Assembly (NCBI GenBank): GCA_016859345.1
Contig: CM029122.1
Coordinates: 9,026,575 to 9,090,574 of the forward strand
DNA from: Istiophorus platypterus
Lineage: Eukaryota; Chordata; Actinopteri; Istiophoriformes; Istiophoridae
Direction: 5' to 3'
DNA length: 64,000 bases
The notes under the pieces are model-generated. The model searched no databases. It was not told the origin of the DNA and worked only from the letters and a program-made list of their open reading frames with translations. Every line of letters begins with the position of its first letter. The first letter of the stretch is position 1. Below are positions 13,091 to 26,700 of this stretch, piece after piece. Both the position numbers and the translations under genes were made by a program.

Positions 13091-14291
13091 AAATACAAGT
13101 GAAAAATAAATAAATAAAGACGGGTACAAAGTGCAAATGAGGTTGCAGACGTTAATGAGAGTGCAATATGCCAGCTGTACTGTTCCACATTGAGCGACTG
13201 TAAATAAAGGTGTGTCTATGTTATTGCATTACACAAATGTTACATAAAACAGGCCACGAAAAAAAAGTATGAATGGAGCAGTAAACACATATATAAACTG
13301 TGTCGCTGGATCACTGGATAACATATCAAACTTCAGGTAGAACGTAGATTGGAATAGAGTATGAATGGAAAAATTAGGAGTGATTCAAATGTGAGGCTTG
13401 TGACAACCGTGTGTGACAGTGATCCCTAGTCGTAAATATTAGAAGAATGCTCCAGTTCAAGCTTCCCAGCGACATGTTGAAACGGTCGAACCCAGTTGCT
13501 TCGTTCTGACTGTGCAGACACGTCACTCACATGACTGGCTCCGTCCTGTTTGGCCATGATTGACAGAGAAAGGCTTTGTGATGAGCAGTGGCATTATGGA
13601 ATAAAATGGTCACACGGGGCGGGGAGGGGGGGGGGGTTGTGAAATAAAAACAGCATCTTTTAAATGATGGATTAATTGTTTAAGTCTTGTTTTGTTTTTT
13701 TTTTCAAATGCACAGGTATTAACTTCTCTTTTAGTATTTAACAAATGTCCTCTCGGTGTGATAGCAAACTGAACGTCTTTGTGTTTTTGGACAGTTGCTC
13801 TGACAAAACAAGACATTTAAAGACGACACCCTGGCCTGTGGGGGGAAATCATAAATTAACAAAGAAATAAATGTCAGACTAAATATAATGAAAATAAGCT
13901 AGAACGCACTCATAGGTCGGGATAATCTTATATTCCACCTGATTTTTTTCCCCCCCTCTGTGTTAATTATCTTAAATAACATAAAATGAAATAAAATAAA
14001 ATAAAATAAGTTAAAAAACAACAACAACACAGTATTTATAAATGTATAGACACAGGCATAGATGAATCTAAATTCACAACAGTCCTAGGCAGCAATTAAT
14101 ACTATTCAGACTCAAAAGTCCAGTGTTTTAAATCCATCGTCTTACACGGAGGCTGACCTCGGGATCTCGGGTCCCCCTTTGCTCGCTGCTGAGGCTGGGA
14201 CGGCCGATCCAGACCACTTGGGGGACTCCGGTCTCCCAGATCCACATCGGGAGGAGGAGCCTCGGTAGAGGAAGTAGCTCGGCGGCCTGGA

Positions 14292-14338
14292 TGTGTGTGT
14301 GTGTGTGTGTGAGAGAGAGATTGAGTGTGTGTGTGTTT

Positions 14339-14398
<60 letters not shown>
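14292..14398. repeat. Compound (GT)n/(GA)n microsatellite in the dcbld2 5' region
   Basis: Alternating GT runs interrupted by two GA runs, the last one 26 bp of pure GA. Such tracts can adopt Z-DNA or triplex structures. The tract sits about 290 bp before the start codon. Confidence 0.95.
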
Positions 14399-14401
<3 letters not shown>

Positions 14402-14548
14402 GCAGCTACCTCCATAGAGAGAGTGTCGCTAACCACTGGACTGTGAAACGAGGAGTAAAAAAACGGAAACATCCTCAGGAGGAAGTCGCTCTCGAGAAAT
14501 CGGAAGATCACTAGAAACATTTTCGTTTGTTTATTTTTGTTTTTGTTG

Positions 14549-14552
<4 letters not shown>

Positions 14553-14581
<29 letters not shown>

Positions 14582-14582
14582 T
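14553..14582. repeat. (ATT)n microsatellite
   Basis: About nine ATT units in the probable 5'UTR of dcbld2. Confidence 0.9.
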
Positions 14583-14660
14583 CTTTTTTCCCACCACCAA
14601 CCCCCCACCCCCACTTCGGCACGGATTGAAGCGGTGCGGCCGGTCCTCGAAGCGAGCAGT

Positions 14661-14702
14661 ATGCATTCAGACTGCAGGCTGCTATGGGCAGAGGAGCGGT
14701 AA
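14661..14702 (+). promoter_or_regulatory. Short upstream ORF overlapping the dcbld2 start
   Basis: An ATG at 14,661 opens 13 codons that end at TAA 14,700-14,702, overlapping the main ATG (14,684) in a different frame. If the 5'UTR includes it, it could reduce initiation at the main start. Function is inferred only from position. Confidence 0.4.
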
Positions 14703-14789
14703 TGGTGGGCAGGGGACCGACAGGGGCCGGGGTCCTAGTCCTGTCGATTCTCGTCGTCCTCGCCGCGGAGAGCTGCCGAGCCCAGAAAG
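14684..14789 (+). CDS. dcbld2: dcbld2 coding exon 1: start codon and signal peptide
   Basis: ATG at 14,684 opens a short polar stretch followed by the hydrophobic core GVLVLSILVVLAA and a plausible signal-peptidase site near ESCRAQ. The exon ends in phase 1 at an AAAG/GT donor. The exon and the start of intron 1 are very CpG-rich. Confidence 0.85.
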
Positions 14790-17700
14790 GTTGGTGCCAC
14801 ACGGTTGACAACCGAAGGGGGGGAGGTGGTGCTGGTGGTGGTGGTGGTGGTGGAGGAGGAGGAGGGTGGTGGAGGAAGCCGAGCGACGACCACGGACGCA
14901 TGCGGCCATGCTGGTTTTATCTTAAAGAAACGCGGACGCCGCGGTTCTCCCTCTCTCCCCCACCGGAGATAACGGTGCAACCGACGCCGTGCGGGCTTGT
15001 CGTCCGCCGGGCTCGGACCTACCTTACATGGCCGTGTGTCCGCGGGGATCCGCTCGCTTTACCCTCGCTCGCCGCCGCCGGCGCCGCCGCCGCCGCCCGT
15101 CTTCTTCTTTTTTCGGCTAAAGACGGTTGTAGTTAAAACCTGACAAACTGGTTCCGACCCCCCCAACACACTCACACACACACACACACACACCGACTGT
15201 AAAATCGCTGAGGAATAACTCCTGATTTTTTTTGAGGGGGGGTCAGATCGCCTGCTTTAATATTCGGCTCTTGAACGATCCGTAAAAAGTTTTAATCCAC
15301 AGCCCGTTCACCTACTTGCGTTCCCTGACAAGCTAGGTACCGTTTTTCTTTTTTTTAAATTGCCAGATTTTTCAATGGAGTCTGGCCTTAAGTATCCCCC
15401 CTCTCCTCCCGAGCAGCACATTTGGGAGCTTGTGGCCTTGTTGTCCTCTCAGGTAGCCCGGTTTCCTGTTGTTTTATTCCTCCCCTTCTTTTTCTATAGT
15501 AAAGCTAATTCTACAATCTCGGTAAAAACTATTTTTTAACGCGTTTCGACCACGGTGAGGGTTTATTTTACGCCACGTTGACCCTAGATAGGACCGTTTA
15601 GCAGGTTTTGGAGCCGACAGCTAGCCTCAGGTGGCCGGAGATAAGGGGGGGGGGGTATGACTGTAAACACGTGGACACGGTTTGTCATAACTTTGAAACT
15701 TCACATGACTTATAATCGACGGGTCTCCGCGTTAGTTGTCCCCATGTTGCGTGGACGGGGACCGAGGGGACGGGTCCTCTTGTTCCACCGAGGGGCCTCT
15801 TGCATAACCCCCCCCCCGGGGCCCACGGAACATCCACTCGGCACCACGAAGCGTGACAGGCCGAAGGGTTATCTGGGAGCCGTGAGCCCACAACATCCAC
15901 AGACAACCGCGTCTCTCCCTCTCTGACAGCTCGAAAAAACCCAGAAAACAAACTTTGTCTTAAGAAAAGAAAAGAGAGAGAGAGAGAGAAAAAAAAAAAA
16001 GAAAGCCTGAGGTCATAGTTGTTGTAAAACTGGAAACTGGAAAGAGTCATTGTCAGAAATTTTAACTGTGTGCTCTTTAACTGCTAGAAAACAAATAAAA
16101 TCAGATCAGTGGCTTCTTAAATTTTATGATTTGGTCAGAATTAGTCGTCGTTCTCGTGCAGCAAAGCCAAAAGTTTTGACTGGCTGTAAAAAAAGAAAAA
16201 CAACCGCCGCCCCCCCCCTCACCCCAAAGCCGAGAAATTCTTATTCCATTCAGATTATTACATGACGTGACTTTAATTTGGCTGGTGCTTTTATCCAAAG
16301 CAGATTAAATCCCCTTTACCCCAAATTCAGGCACTGTTAGGGGTTAGGCTTCTCGTTCAGGGACGCCTCGACATGTGGACGGGAGTCACACCTCAAGACC
16401 CCATGGTTATTGCCACAGGCAGCCCGGGTATCTCTCACGTATTACACTTCAGGGACTATTCTACGGTTAGCTGATGTCCTGACCTTCAGAGAGAAACCTA
16501 AACAAATCCCCAACATGCAAAAGTTTTGTAGAAGAGAAAGTCACGTTAGATCAGGGCTGAACCTAACTTATTTTCATTATCGATTTATCTGCTGTTTTTT
16601 TTTTTAACCAATCGGTCGTCTAACTTGAATTTCCTGAGTCCAAGGCTAAGTCGGATGCCTTGTTTTGTATGAGCAACAGTCCTAAACCAAACAATACTGA
16701 CTATTCAATGATGTAAATAAGGAAAAGCAGCAAGTCCTCATAATGTAGGAGTTGGAAACAGAACATTAGAATATGTACATTTGTTTTAGTTTTTTTTTAA
16801 TTTTACATAGCTGTATTACTATTATTATAAAGTATCGTTTATTTCTTGAATTGAAAAAGAGTTTTCACATCGACTTTTGGTTTATAGATCTTGATTAAGA
16901 TGTCTGGAATCAGCAAAGCACTTGGTCCAGGCTTGTTCTTCCCACCCCCTTTACCCTGAAACTGTTTTGTTGTTTGTGTTGCCCTGCAGGTGATGGCTGT
17001 GGTCCCAGTGTGCTTGGCCCCAGCAGCGGGACTCTGTCCTCTCTGGGTTACCCGGGGACATACCCCAACAACACGGTGTGCGAGTGGGAGATCAGCGTGC
17101 CCCGCGGCAACAGGATCCACTTTCGCTTTGCTGAGCTGGACATAGAAAACAGCGACTGCCAGGTCAACTATCTCCGCCTCTACAACGGCATTGGGCCCGA
17201 CAGGATTGAGATCGGTGAGACTGAAAATGGATGACTTGGACTGTTTTTTTTGGGGGGGGGGTGACTATCTTTCCTCTCTAGTCACCACGATCAGACGTGT
17301 CTCGAATTGAAGGTCTATCATTACCTCAAATACTTGCTTGACTGTCTTTGAGAAGTTTTCTGAATATTGGAGACAGTATGAACATGTGCTGCAATACCCT
17401 GGTTGAATAGTCCCTTTTTAATTAATCTGGGAAAAGGTTGGATTGTAACTAAACTTCAATATGTGAGTCTAAAATTCATCTTGAAATGCTCTGGACTTTA
17501 AATGTACATGCCATGGGTATCTGCAAGCTTTAAAATGTCTTAAAGTATTGAATTCAGTTTCCTCAAAAAAAGGCCTCTAATCACAAAGTCTTAAATATTT
17601 TCTCCTGCCCACCATAGAGCGTAACGCTAGTTCTAAAATGTTTTTGGATGCGATTGCAGGCTGTCCGGAGGTGGATTACGCATATGAACTAAAAGTGAGA

Positions 17701-20700
17701 TGGTTGCATCAGTGGATTGTTTGTGCAGGAGGATGCTCTAACCTTTTTTCGTGGAGTTTCAGTCAGCGCCATTAAACCCATAGCAAACACTGTCACTACT
17801 GCGATGTTGGATTGCAAAGAAACAAACACAGCTATGAAGCTCGTGTACTCATAATAGGAATGTGTTGATTTTTAGGTGGAAAAAAAAAGAAGCTAAAATA
17901 CACCTAATCCATTTATTTTCTTCTGCTCTTCTGGCTCCAGGTCATGTTAATTTATATAATTAAATCTTTACAATTTACTTTCATGTACTGTTGGAAAGTA
18001 CGGGAAAAATGTGATCTAATAATAATTAATTATCGGCCATATAGTTCCTAGTGTTTTTCTATCATACTTAAACTGGTATGAATGTGAAGTGGATGTTAAA
18101 TTTTGTTCTTTGTGGTTCTTGAAGTGCTTTTAAAAGTTTTAGATATAACCTGATTTACTTGCAGAAACCAGGTAGTTGTTAAATTCATTTTAAAATATAA
18201 AAGTCTGCAGCGCGATAAGGACAGTTGTTTTACTCATCAAGTAGTATAGTCATTCCCATTTCAGATGTGTCGTCCTGCCCCGGATTATACGGGAGCTACT
18301 GATGCCGGCTCCTGCGATGTACAGCCCAGTCAGTTACACCAGCGACTCCAAGGGATTCTTGCTGTATTATTATCGAATATAATGTGTGTCAAATGGTCGT
18401 TGTATATGTCAAACTAAACAGACTCGTTTAACTAACCGGTATATCCTGTGTCTTTTTCCCCGCGGCCGCCCGTGCTGTTCAACAGTGAAGTACTGCGGTC
18501 TGGGTCTGAAGGTCAAAACGCCGATGGAGTCCACTGGCAACCAGGTCACCGTCCAGTTCATGAGTGGGACCCACCACGCTGGACATGGATTCTACATGTC
18601 CTACTCCACCACTGAACACACAGGTAACAAGCTCTCTGCTCTGCTCAGCTCAGCTCACCTGTCTGAGGTCTCTTGTGGTGGTGATCACCCGTTGGTCCCA
18701 GCCTGCTCTGGGAGGAGGAGGAGGGGGCGGGGGGCATTACGGGAACAATGTTTTAATCTCAGTGTCGAGCCTGGTTACATTTCTGTTTTGGCCGTGGGTG
18801 TAAAAGTTGCTTTGGAGATTGCGTGTGTGGCTGTTAAAGTCACAGCTGTTCCATTCTGCACCACATCCTTATGTTTTTATCAGTTCTGAAGTAATTAGAT
18901 TGTCCCGGATAGACTTCAGATCTGCAATGTGTGTGTTTCTCAGAAAAGCTGGCAGCTTAATCAGTGTTGTTGGATGAAAACTTTATTTCTCTCCTTATGT
19001 CCGCTTTGAAGACCATCAGTGCAGCTCTGTGTGTAGCTTAATAACTGCATTTTATTTATTTATTTTTTTTTCAGAACGTTCATGGTTTCATGCAACGTTC
19101 ATTGGCTTTGTAGGAATTCCTAAAGCCAGGTTTTATCTTGTGGTGCAATTTATTTACTTACCCCCCCCCCCCAAAAAAAAAAGTTAAAACATGAAATTAT
19201 GGAAATTGGACCTAACAAATGTTTTGCCAGCAACACATGTCTCTGTTGGTCATAAAACAAAAGTCTTGGACAAAGTCAAATTTGGATCCTGCTTTTGGCA
19301 TTAGAGGAAAAGTTAAATCACTAAAGTCAGTAGGATTACTCATCATGAATTTTTGCACAAATCTTCACGGCAAACCCTCCAATAGTTTGATGAGAGATAG
19401 ATTATTCAGGTTCGACTAAAGTGGTGCCCCGGTTCAGTGAGTGTGGGATATTCCCAACCCCGGAGCCATGCTGCTGTTTGCTGTTGATATCAAAAAGGGA
19501 CTTTTTTGAGGGGGGGTTGATGGGATGGAAAGTGTTCTCTCCTCTGTTTAGGTCGACTGTGATACGGATCTGGTCTAATTATTTTTTGGGTAAATTCGAC
19601 TCAGGCCCGAATATCCTCTGGTCTCTTTTGGATTAGGTATCTTTCTGAAAATTACCCCACTGTTCTGTTCAGGAACTGCTGGAAATTTTTGTACCTCTAA
19701 ACCTCATTTCAGGGAAGGAAAAAAAAACAAAACAAAACAACAAAATGTGTTTTATAAAATGTTGTTGTGTTTTCTGTATCGTTAATGCGTTTTTCTTGTC
19801 AGGGCCAGCGTATATTATTGGATCAGGGGAGATGACTGCAGTTCATGAAATGAAAACGCGAGTAACCATCAGAGTTGAGATGAATGGAGGGCTGTGACTG
19901 CAGTTTTGCGGTTGCGATACTCGAGGGCAAATGAGAGGAACATTTACAATGTGGTGTTTGCTCACCATTGAGTGTGTATTAAACACACAGAGCAGATAAG
20001 GTGCACTGTGGTGAGTGGTATGTTCTGATCAGCCACGTATCTGGAATTCCAGCTTCGGTGTGTAGGGTCATCATGCTTACGGGCATTGTCTCAAATTTTT
20101 TTTTCTTTCCTCCTAAATGAGAGAACAGACAGCGCTGATCAGAGAGGGGTGGCACCAGCCACCTGCTGACACCATGTGTTTATAGCTGATGAAAAAGATT
20201 CCTCAGTCCCTGCCGAACAATGAATGTGTCCTTGTCTCGGCTGTGTCAGACAGCAGTTTTAACAGCCTTTAATGGCTACCAATGCAAAATGTGAACAGCG
20301 ATCCGAATTTATTGCCACTATGTTTGTCGGCTATTGGTTGGGTTTCCGTTGAGTGTGGATGATAAAGGACGCCAGAGAGGATTTAGAGGAGAGACAGTTC
20401 AGGAAGTGAGAAGAATCAGTGACAACATGAGGCTGGCAAAGACGAATGAGAGCAGGGGAGATAGGAAGTGAGAGCAATTGAGAGTGGAAAGTGATAATAC
20501 TTACGGTTTCATTATGAGGTTTCCCCTCTGCGAGAAGCTGCCAGCCATACATTAATTTGATACTGCAATTCTGCACTAAGTGTGATAATTAATGAGCATG
20601 CAATTGGGATATGATTGATATGTGATCTGATGATTGTGTGAGAAAAGCCCCCCCCTGTCCACACGTTGGTGGTGAAAATAATCAGTGGGTATCCAGGACT

Positions 20701-23700
20701 TTTATCGTTCAGTTAAACTCAGTGGTGACTCATTGCTACTGTAGGTTATTATGTTGACCTGGAAAGTGGTTTTTACAAAGTTTACTCTTGCAAAATGTAA
20801 TACAGTCAAATACAACAGCCCTGCCATAACATTTACTTCTACAGAGTTTACAATGTAAATCCGTATATTTAGAGGTGTTTATAATCTTTTGTCCTCCCTA
20901 TTTACATACATGGAGGGGGCACCTCACAGTAAAGTGCAGTCCAGTACTTTTACTGTCACTAAATATAACCTTAGTGCTAAAACCATAAAATTGAAATTTA
21001 AGGCCTCTGCGATGGCGTCACCAGAAACTGAACATCTTGTGAGTGCACTTTATGCCAGAGCAGGTGTGTTGGATTGCATTAGCTTGTGCAGGTGTACCTT
21101 ATTAGGTGGACACGGACTGTATGGAAGCAACGGTTTTCCGAACTCGGCCGAAATCGGCCAACCAAATCCTGTTCTTCCCTCACATTACCGACCATGCAGT
21201 AATGCAACAAATACATTTTCTAAAACCAGCGGTGGAACCTAGGAGTGTTTACTTCCACCTGTCACCAAAGTTTTCTGTGTGATGAAACATTTAGGAAGGG
21301 ATTCATTTCTTTTTTTTTCTTTCCTTCTTTCCTTTTTTTTGTTTTTTTTGTTTTAATAAAATCTGTAACAAATAATAGAAAACTGAGTGATGTTTACCCA
21401 CGATAGTTTATAAGTATACTAACGATGTTGCACATGCTATTTAGGAAATGAGGGTCTGGAATTACTTTAATGCCCAATTCGTACTGTCCTAATATTCGTA
21501 GTTAAGTAAATATTGACATTCAAGTTTAAGATTTTAAATTACAGATTAAACATCAACATGTTGTATTGCTCGAAAGATTATAATTGGAAATAAATGTTTC
21601 TCTGCTGTGTTTACAAACAGTACTGATAGACCAAAACCCATGATGATGAGAAAGCATGTTTATCCCCAAACAGACCGCATGGGGTCTTCTAGTGCATCTC
21701 ATCTTGGCTCATCTTTCGGCTTGCCAGCCGCTGCACGATCAAGAAGTAACTAATTGGCTCCATTATAGTTTAGTCTGTTGATTTATTTTTTTTGATTGAC
21801 CAGTAAGTCTGGAAAAATGTAAAAAAAAAGCGAATAATACGGCCGTTGCGTTTTCCCCGTGGGCAGGATGATGCTTGTTTTGGTCTGACCAGCAGTCCAA
21901 AGTTGTTTGATTAACAAAGAGAGAAACTGGAGAGAAGAAGCAAATCTAGACACTGGAGAAAGTGGAATGGGAGAATTTTGGCATTTTGTCTTGATAAATA
22001 GCTGGATGGAATAATAAATTATGAAAGTTGTTGTAATTTTCCGTCGCTTCACTTAGCTTGATTGATTGACTACAGAACTCATTGTGTAATTTGCCTACTT
22101 TAACAGTGACCGTCCATAGATGCCTCTGCAGCAACAGGAAACTTAATGAAAATGCCAGCAAATCATCATCAAACAGGATAAAAATCCAGAGATCTCAAAT
22201 GCATCGATGTTCTTGTATTAGCTGTAATTACATCATGGCACCTTTTGCATATATAACTCAGTTTGGTTAAAAAAAAAGGGGTTTGTGTCAGCTCTGCTTT
22301 GATTCAACAAAACATTAAAAAGATTGTGGCCAAACTTCGCCCATGGCAGCTTGATAATTGATAGCATATATATAATTCATCTGATACAAGAATACCCGCT
22401 CCTAGCTGTTGTACTATATGTGGTAGCCCATAAGGCTCTGAAACAGATTTTAAGGTCTTAAAATTGTCAGATTGTCCCTTTTTTAATAGGAATGTTTGTT
22501 GGTAAGCACCGTGATTTCTGTTTTTGAAGAGCGTGCTTTGTTTCGAGGGGGGAAAAAAAAAAATCCTTTACTTCAGATAACCGGATAATTGAATCCACAA
22601 GAAGAGGAAAGCAGTGACGTATCTGCAGGAGGAAAATAATCCCATCTCAGTTGTCATCTCGATGTGACTGAATCACACTGGGAGGCAAACAAATCAATGA
22701 GTCTTATCTAATTTTTCCACCAGAGTACTGATGTATTGGTTTTTTTTTGGGGGGGGGCAGTTGCTACAGCTAAATAAAGAAGTCACCATGGTGACCTGTT
22801 GTGGTTTAGGATGTTTATCAGTTTGACTCACAGGTTGGGATACCAGATACATGGGGGTTTTTATTTTTTTGGTAATGCGGTCAAGACTCACAAAATCAAC
22901 TGACCACCACAGGGTTTTACATACAGTTCCCGGTAGCCCACGCCATCCTGGTGGATATATGTGGTGTGCTTAATCACTGAGACACTCATGTCATCAGAAA
23001 CCTCCCAATTCCGGAACATATTTACTCAGTACCACTTTGATATGTTTTAGGGTTGAGCTGAAATGACAAGGAATTCGGCACAAAATGAATCATCAACAGT
23101 TTTGAGAACTGGATAGATTATTTCGTTTTTTAAGCAACTCCCTAAATATGAATATTTTATTAAACCTAATATCTTTGGGGTTTTTCGACTGCAGGGTCGA
23201 AAACAAGCAGTGGGAAGTTGTGATGGGCATCTTTAAACATTCTCGAGTGAATCGTTCTTTAAACGATTCACTGGAATAATCTGTAAAGAAAATACAGGGC
23301 TCATATCCTCACATTCGAGAAACTGGTACCAGCGACCAAACAACCAATGGTTAGCAGTTGCCATTAAGTATGTGTCCATAGACTGGTTTATTGATCGACT
23401 ATCCTTCCAGCTCTAGAATTTGAACTGAAAACACAGCCTGATTATTCAGTAAGCAAAATGACAGAAAAAATACTTGCAACTATTTTGATTATCGATGATT
23501 CCTTTCTGGAACAAAAACATTGAAAAAAAGCTCCATATTCTCTGGTATCAGCCTCTCAAATGTGAGAGCTTTCTGCTTTTCTATCGGTTGGGTTTCGCAC
23601 TGTTTTGGATATTTTGAAGATGTCACCTTCGGCTCTGGGAGGTTGCACCAGGTATTTTCTTAAAAAAAAATTTTCTGACAGCTTTTATTTTACCAGTGAG

Positions 23701-26700
23701 AGAAACCATAAGAAGAAGCAGTGATGCCTGACGGGTTATAGGGAGCGTGCAGACAAACCCCTTCTGACATTGTTTGTTTGCCCTTGTAGATCTAATCACC
23801 TGCCTGGACAAAGGAACTGATTTCCAAGAGGCAGAGTTCAGGTAAACAAGATTTTCTTTGTGTGGATATTTGTGCAGTGATCAAGCTGTCAGATATTCAT
23901 TGTGAATGTTCTCTCTCTTCTTAGTAAATACTGCCCGGCAGGTTGCCTGACATCTACGGATGAGATCTCTGGAACTATACCAATTGGATACAGAGAGGTG
24001 AGTGCATACAATATATTTGTGCATGCACTGCAGGTGTTTTCTTTTAGCAGTAGTCGCTATTTTCGGCATCACATTTCCAGGTGAGTCATGGCGCCCGTTG
24101 GTCTCCTGCTGTTTGGTCACAACCCCCAGAGTAACACCACACAAACCACCACATCCTCAGTGTTTGCTTACTCATACTTTTGTCCAATACTGCGCTGCAA
24201 GTTTGCATATCTTTTCCAGAGATTCAGTAAGGGCCTCCTTTTCATTTCTCGTGTCAACCTGCCCCCGCTCCATGGTATGCGAGTCCTGGGCTGATGACCT
24301 CACAGCCCCCCCTCCACCACCACCGCTGCCACCACTGCCGTGTGTGAGGTCATGGGTGCTGAGTCTCTTGCTGATGACCTCATGTTCGGAGGCTGAGGTT
24401 TTTCGTTTGGGGAGCGAGGGGTGTTTCTGGCTGATGGGGATGACAGGGAGGAGTGTCGGGGTGTGCTTCGGGGAGTGAGGCGCCCCACAGGAACAGAGGA
24501 GGGGCAGGGTCAGCGGGTGAAAGGGAGGTGAGATAATAGTTTGGCCGAAAATAATAACCCTCTAATCCAGTCCAGCTGCAAGAGGGTGCCGAGCAGAGCT
24601 GTACATTGGGTGTGTGTGTGTGTGTGTGTGTGTGTGTTCTGTAGAGTGAGTTGACGTTATTGAGAAGTTGGAGAAAACCTGTGATTGCATGCTGTTTTTT
24701 TTTTTGTTTGTTTTTTTTGTGTATGTATACATGTGATTCATTCATGCTGTTTTGTTTTTTTGGGGGGTTGGGGGGTGTAACTAGGCTGTGATACTATAGT
24801 GATTGTGGAGGCCTGATAAAGTATTATGCATTCTTGGGTCTGTATCACACAGGGATCAGCTGCCCCAGTCGGACCAGACTCGGCAGCTCACTTTCTCTTC
24901 TCAGTGTCTTTCTTCTGCGACCCATGCACTGGTTTTTATAAGTCCACGTCCCACTTATCCTAGGTCTTCTGTGTGAGCACGAGTGTAGTTTTCTCAGCTG
25001 GAGGCAGGGTGCGGCGATTTTCGGAGTGGCGCTTTTTGTTTGCGTTAGTGGTTCGGTATGGCTCGCTTTAGGATGTTGTGTGTGTGTTTTGGGAAGTTTA
25101 AGAGTTACAGGGCAAGTGTTGATAGCCTGTGGCAGCCTGTGGCAGCATGTGACTTTTGTGTGTGTGTGTATGTGCGCGTGAATACATGTGTACATGTGCT
25201 TGTCACTCTCTGGGTCACTAGGGTTTTCCCACAATCTTGTCGGCTGTGAATTCCAGTGTTGGCCCTTTCCAGTAATAAAATTCCACCTCGCTCCGGCAGC
25301 TGTTCATGGAAAGGAGCTTGTGGCCAGAGAGGATTCAGGTTTTGTCCTTTTCCCAGTGATGTGGCAGCAGGTTTGGACAGGAATGCAGCCAGCAGTGAAT
25401 CATTACCAATGCCACCCGGTGTTCTCTCTGGAGAGAAGTGACTTCATGCTGACTCATCAGCCTTTATCTTGCCTCATTCTGAAGATTAAGAGCTGCCAGA
25501 ACTGCGTGTTCCCTCTCTCCTCTACCTGTAAACGGTCCCAGTTTGCAACGGTACCAAATGGTATAGTTTCAGTTAATAAAAGAACAGGTCCAGTCAGTGC
25601 TGGACAACAGTCAGTTGCCCATGTGAACGATGAAACAGTTTGCTGTAATCATTCCTCAAGCTCCTGTCCTAACATGCTCCCAGGTTCAGTCTTTTTAGTA
25701 CTAAATGCCCTCATTTTGTTATTATGCTTCCACTGCAGCTCATCAAGGAATCACATAGAGGGAACTTTATACTAAAAATACACTAACTCTTTAATTTGAC
25801 TGACTGTAACTTAAATGGAAAGCATATTATGGAGGGACCTCTTAATGTCTCTTAATGAACAGGGGGATTTTGCGCGAGGCGATTGTGGATAAAACTGTTG
25901 ATCAAGACATACGTCATTTTGTTTGCATTATCAATATAGAAATCGCTTTATGGTACATTTTTCTGGAAAATCTATTTATAAAACTCTCAATGTGTAAAAT
26001 AACACCAGCCAACCTGATACTAGATTTTTGATAGGGCTAAAACAAAATCTAGTATCAATATATTTGCTGATTAGTAATTTAAAAAAAAACATGAACATAT
26101 AACATAAACAACAACATAAACAACAATCTTGATAGGGATCCCTTTGATTTGTCTTTTTTAAACTACTGTAACCAAATATTTATATTTAATGGGCTGGTTT
26201 ACAGATAAAAATATAAACTCATCAGTGCTCTCTGGTGGACAAATTATGTAAAGGACAACTGACCCAAATTTCTGTATTGCAATATCTTGTTACTTAGTAG
26301 CCAAGATATACAGCGATGCTGATTCCTCTGCAATAAGCTAATATGGGCCTATTTATTCATTTATTTATTTGTTTTTTGTTCAACTCCAAGTCACTGCATA
26401 AAAATCAAGGCACTAAATTTAATCACACTAATGCAGAAATTGTGTAAAATCCCATATGACCATTAAGAAATCCGGCTCATTGATTTACAACATCGTCCAC
26501 AATGGACTAATGGACCACCCACAAGCCTCAGGCCTGCTACAGCATGTGTTCAGCATTCATTCAGGCTGTAAAAGCAAACACTGGCAGCAAGTATCAGTAT
26601 TAGGACTTGTGATGGGAATTTCTTGTAATGTTGCCGATGTCGAAACAGTGTTATGCAGCCAACTTCCCGGCGGGCCTGGTAAGAGAAAGTGTGGCGACTA

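Larger units (their letters stand above)
10020..14150. other. Gene-free sequence upstream of dcbld2
   Basis: Holds repeat fragments (11,345-11,490; 12,655-12,740; 13,005-13,090), microsatellites, and a 12-bp-arm hairpin at 10,094-10,118. No exon recognised. Confidence 0.55.
14150..14683 (+). promoter_or_regulatory. dcbld2: dcbld2 promoter / 5'UTR region (inferred)
   Basis: The segment upstream of the start codon turns GC-rich from about 14,600 and continues as a CpG-dense island into intron 1 (to about 15,150). I see no clear TATA box. The exact transcription start cannot be read. A (GT)n(GA)n tract (14,292-14,398) and an (ATT)n tract (14,553-14,582) lie in it and may be transcribed. Confidence 0.5.
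18624..23789 (+). other. dcbld2 intron 3
   Basis: The longest dcbld2 intron, 5.2 kb. It holds at least four decayed dispersed repeats (19,310-19,410; 20,735-21,120; 23,040-23,200; 23,440-23,590) and several homopolymer runs. No exon with both splice sites and a recognisable product was found. Confidence 0.75.

Noticed and set aside
14128..14901. 257-codon minus-strand open frame over the dcbld2 first exon
   Set aside because: It is built from translated GT, GA, ATT and GGT repeats (runs of Thr-His, Ser-Leu, Ile and Pro) and lies antisense to the true exon.
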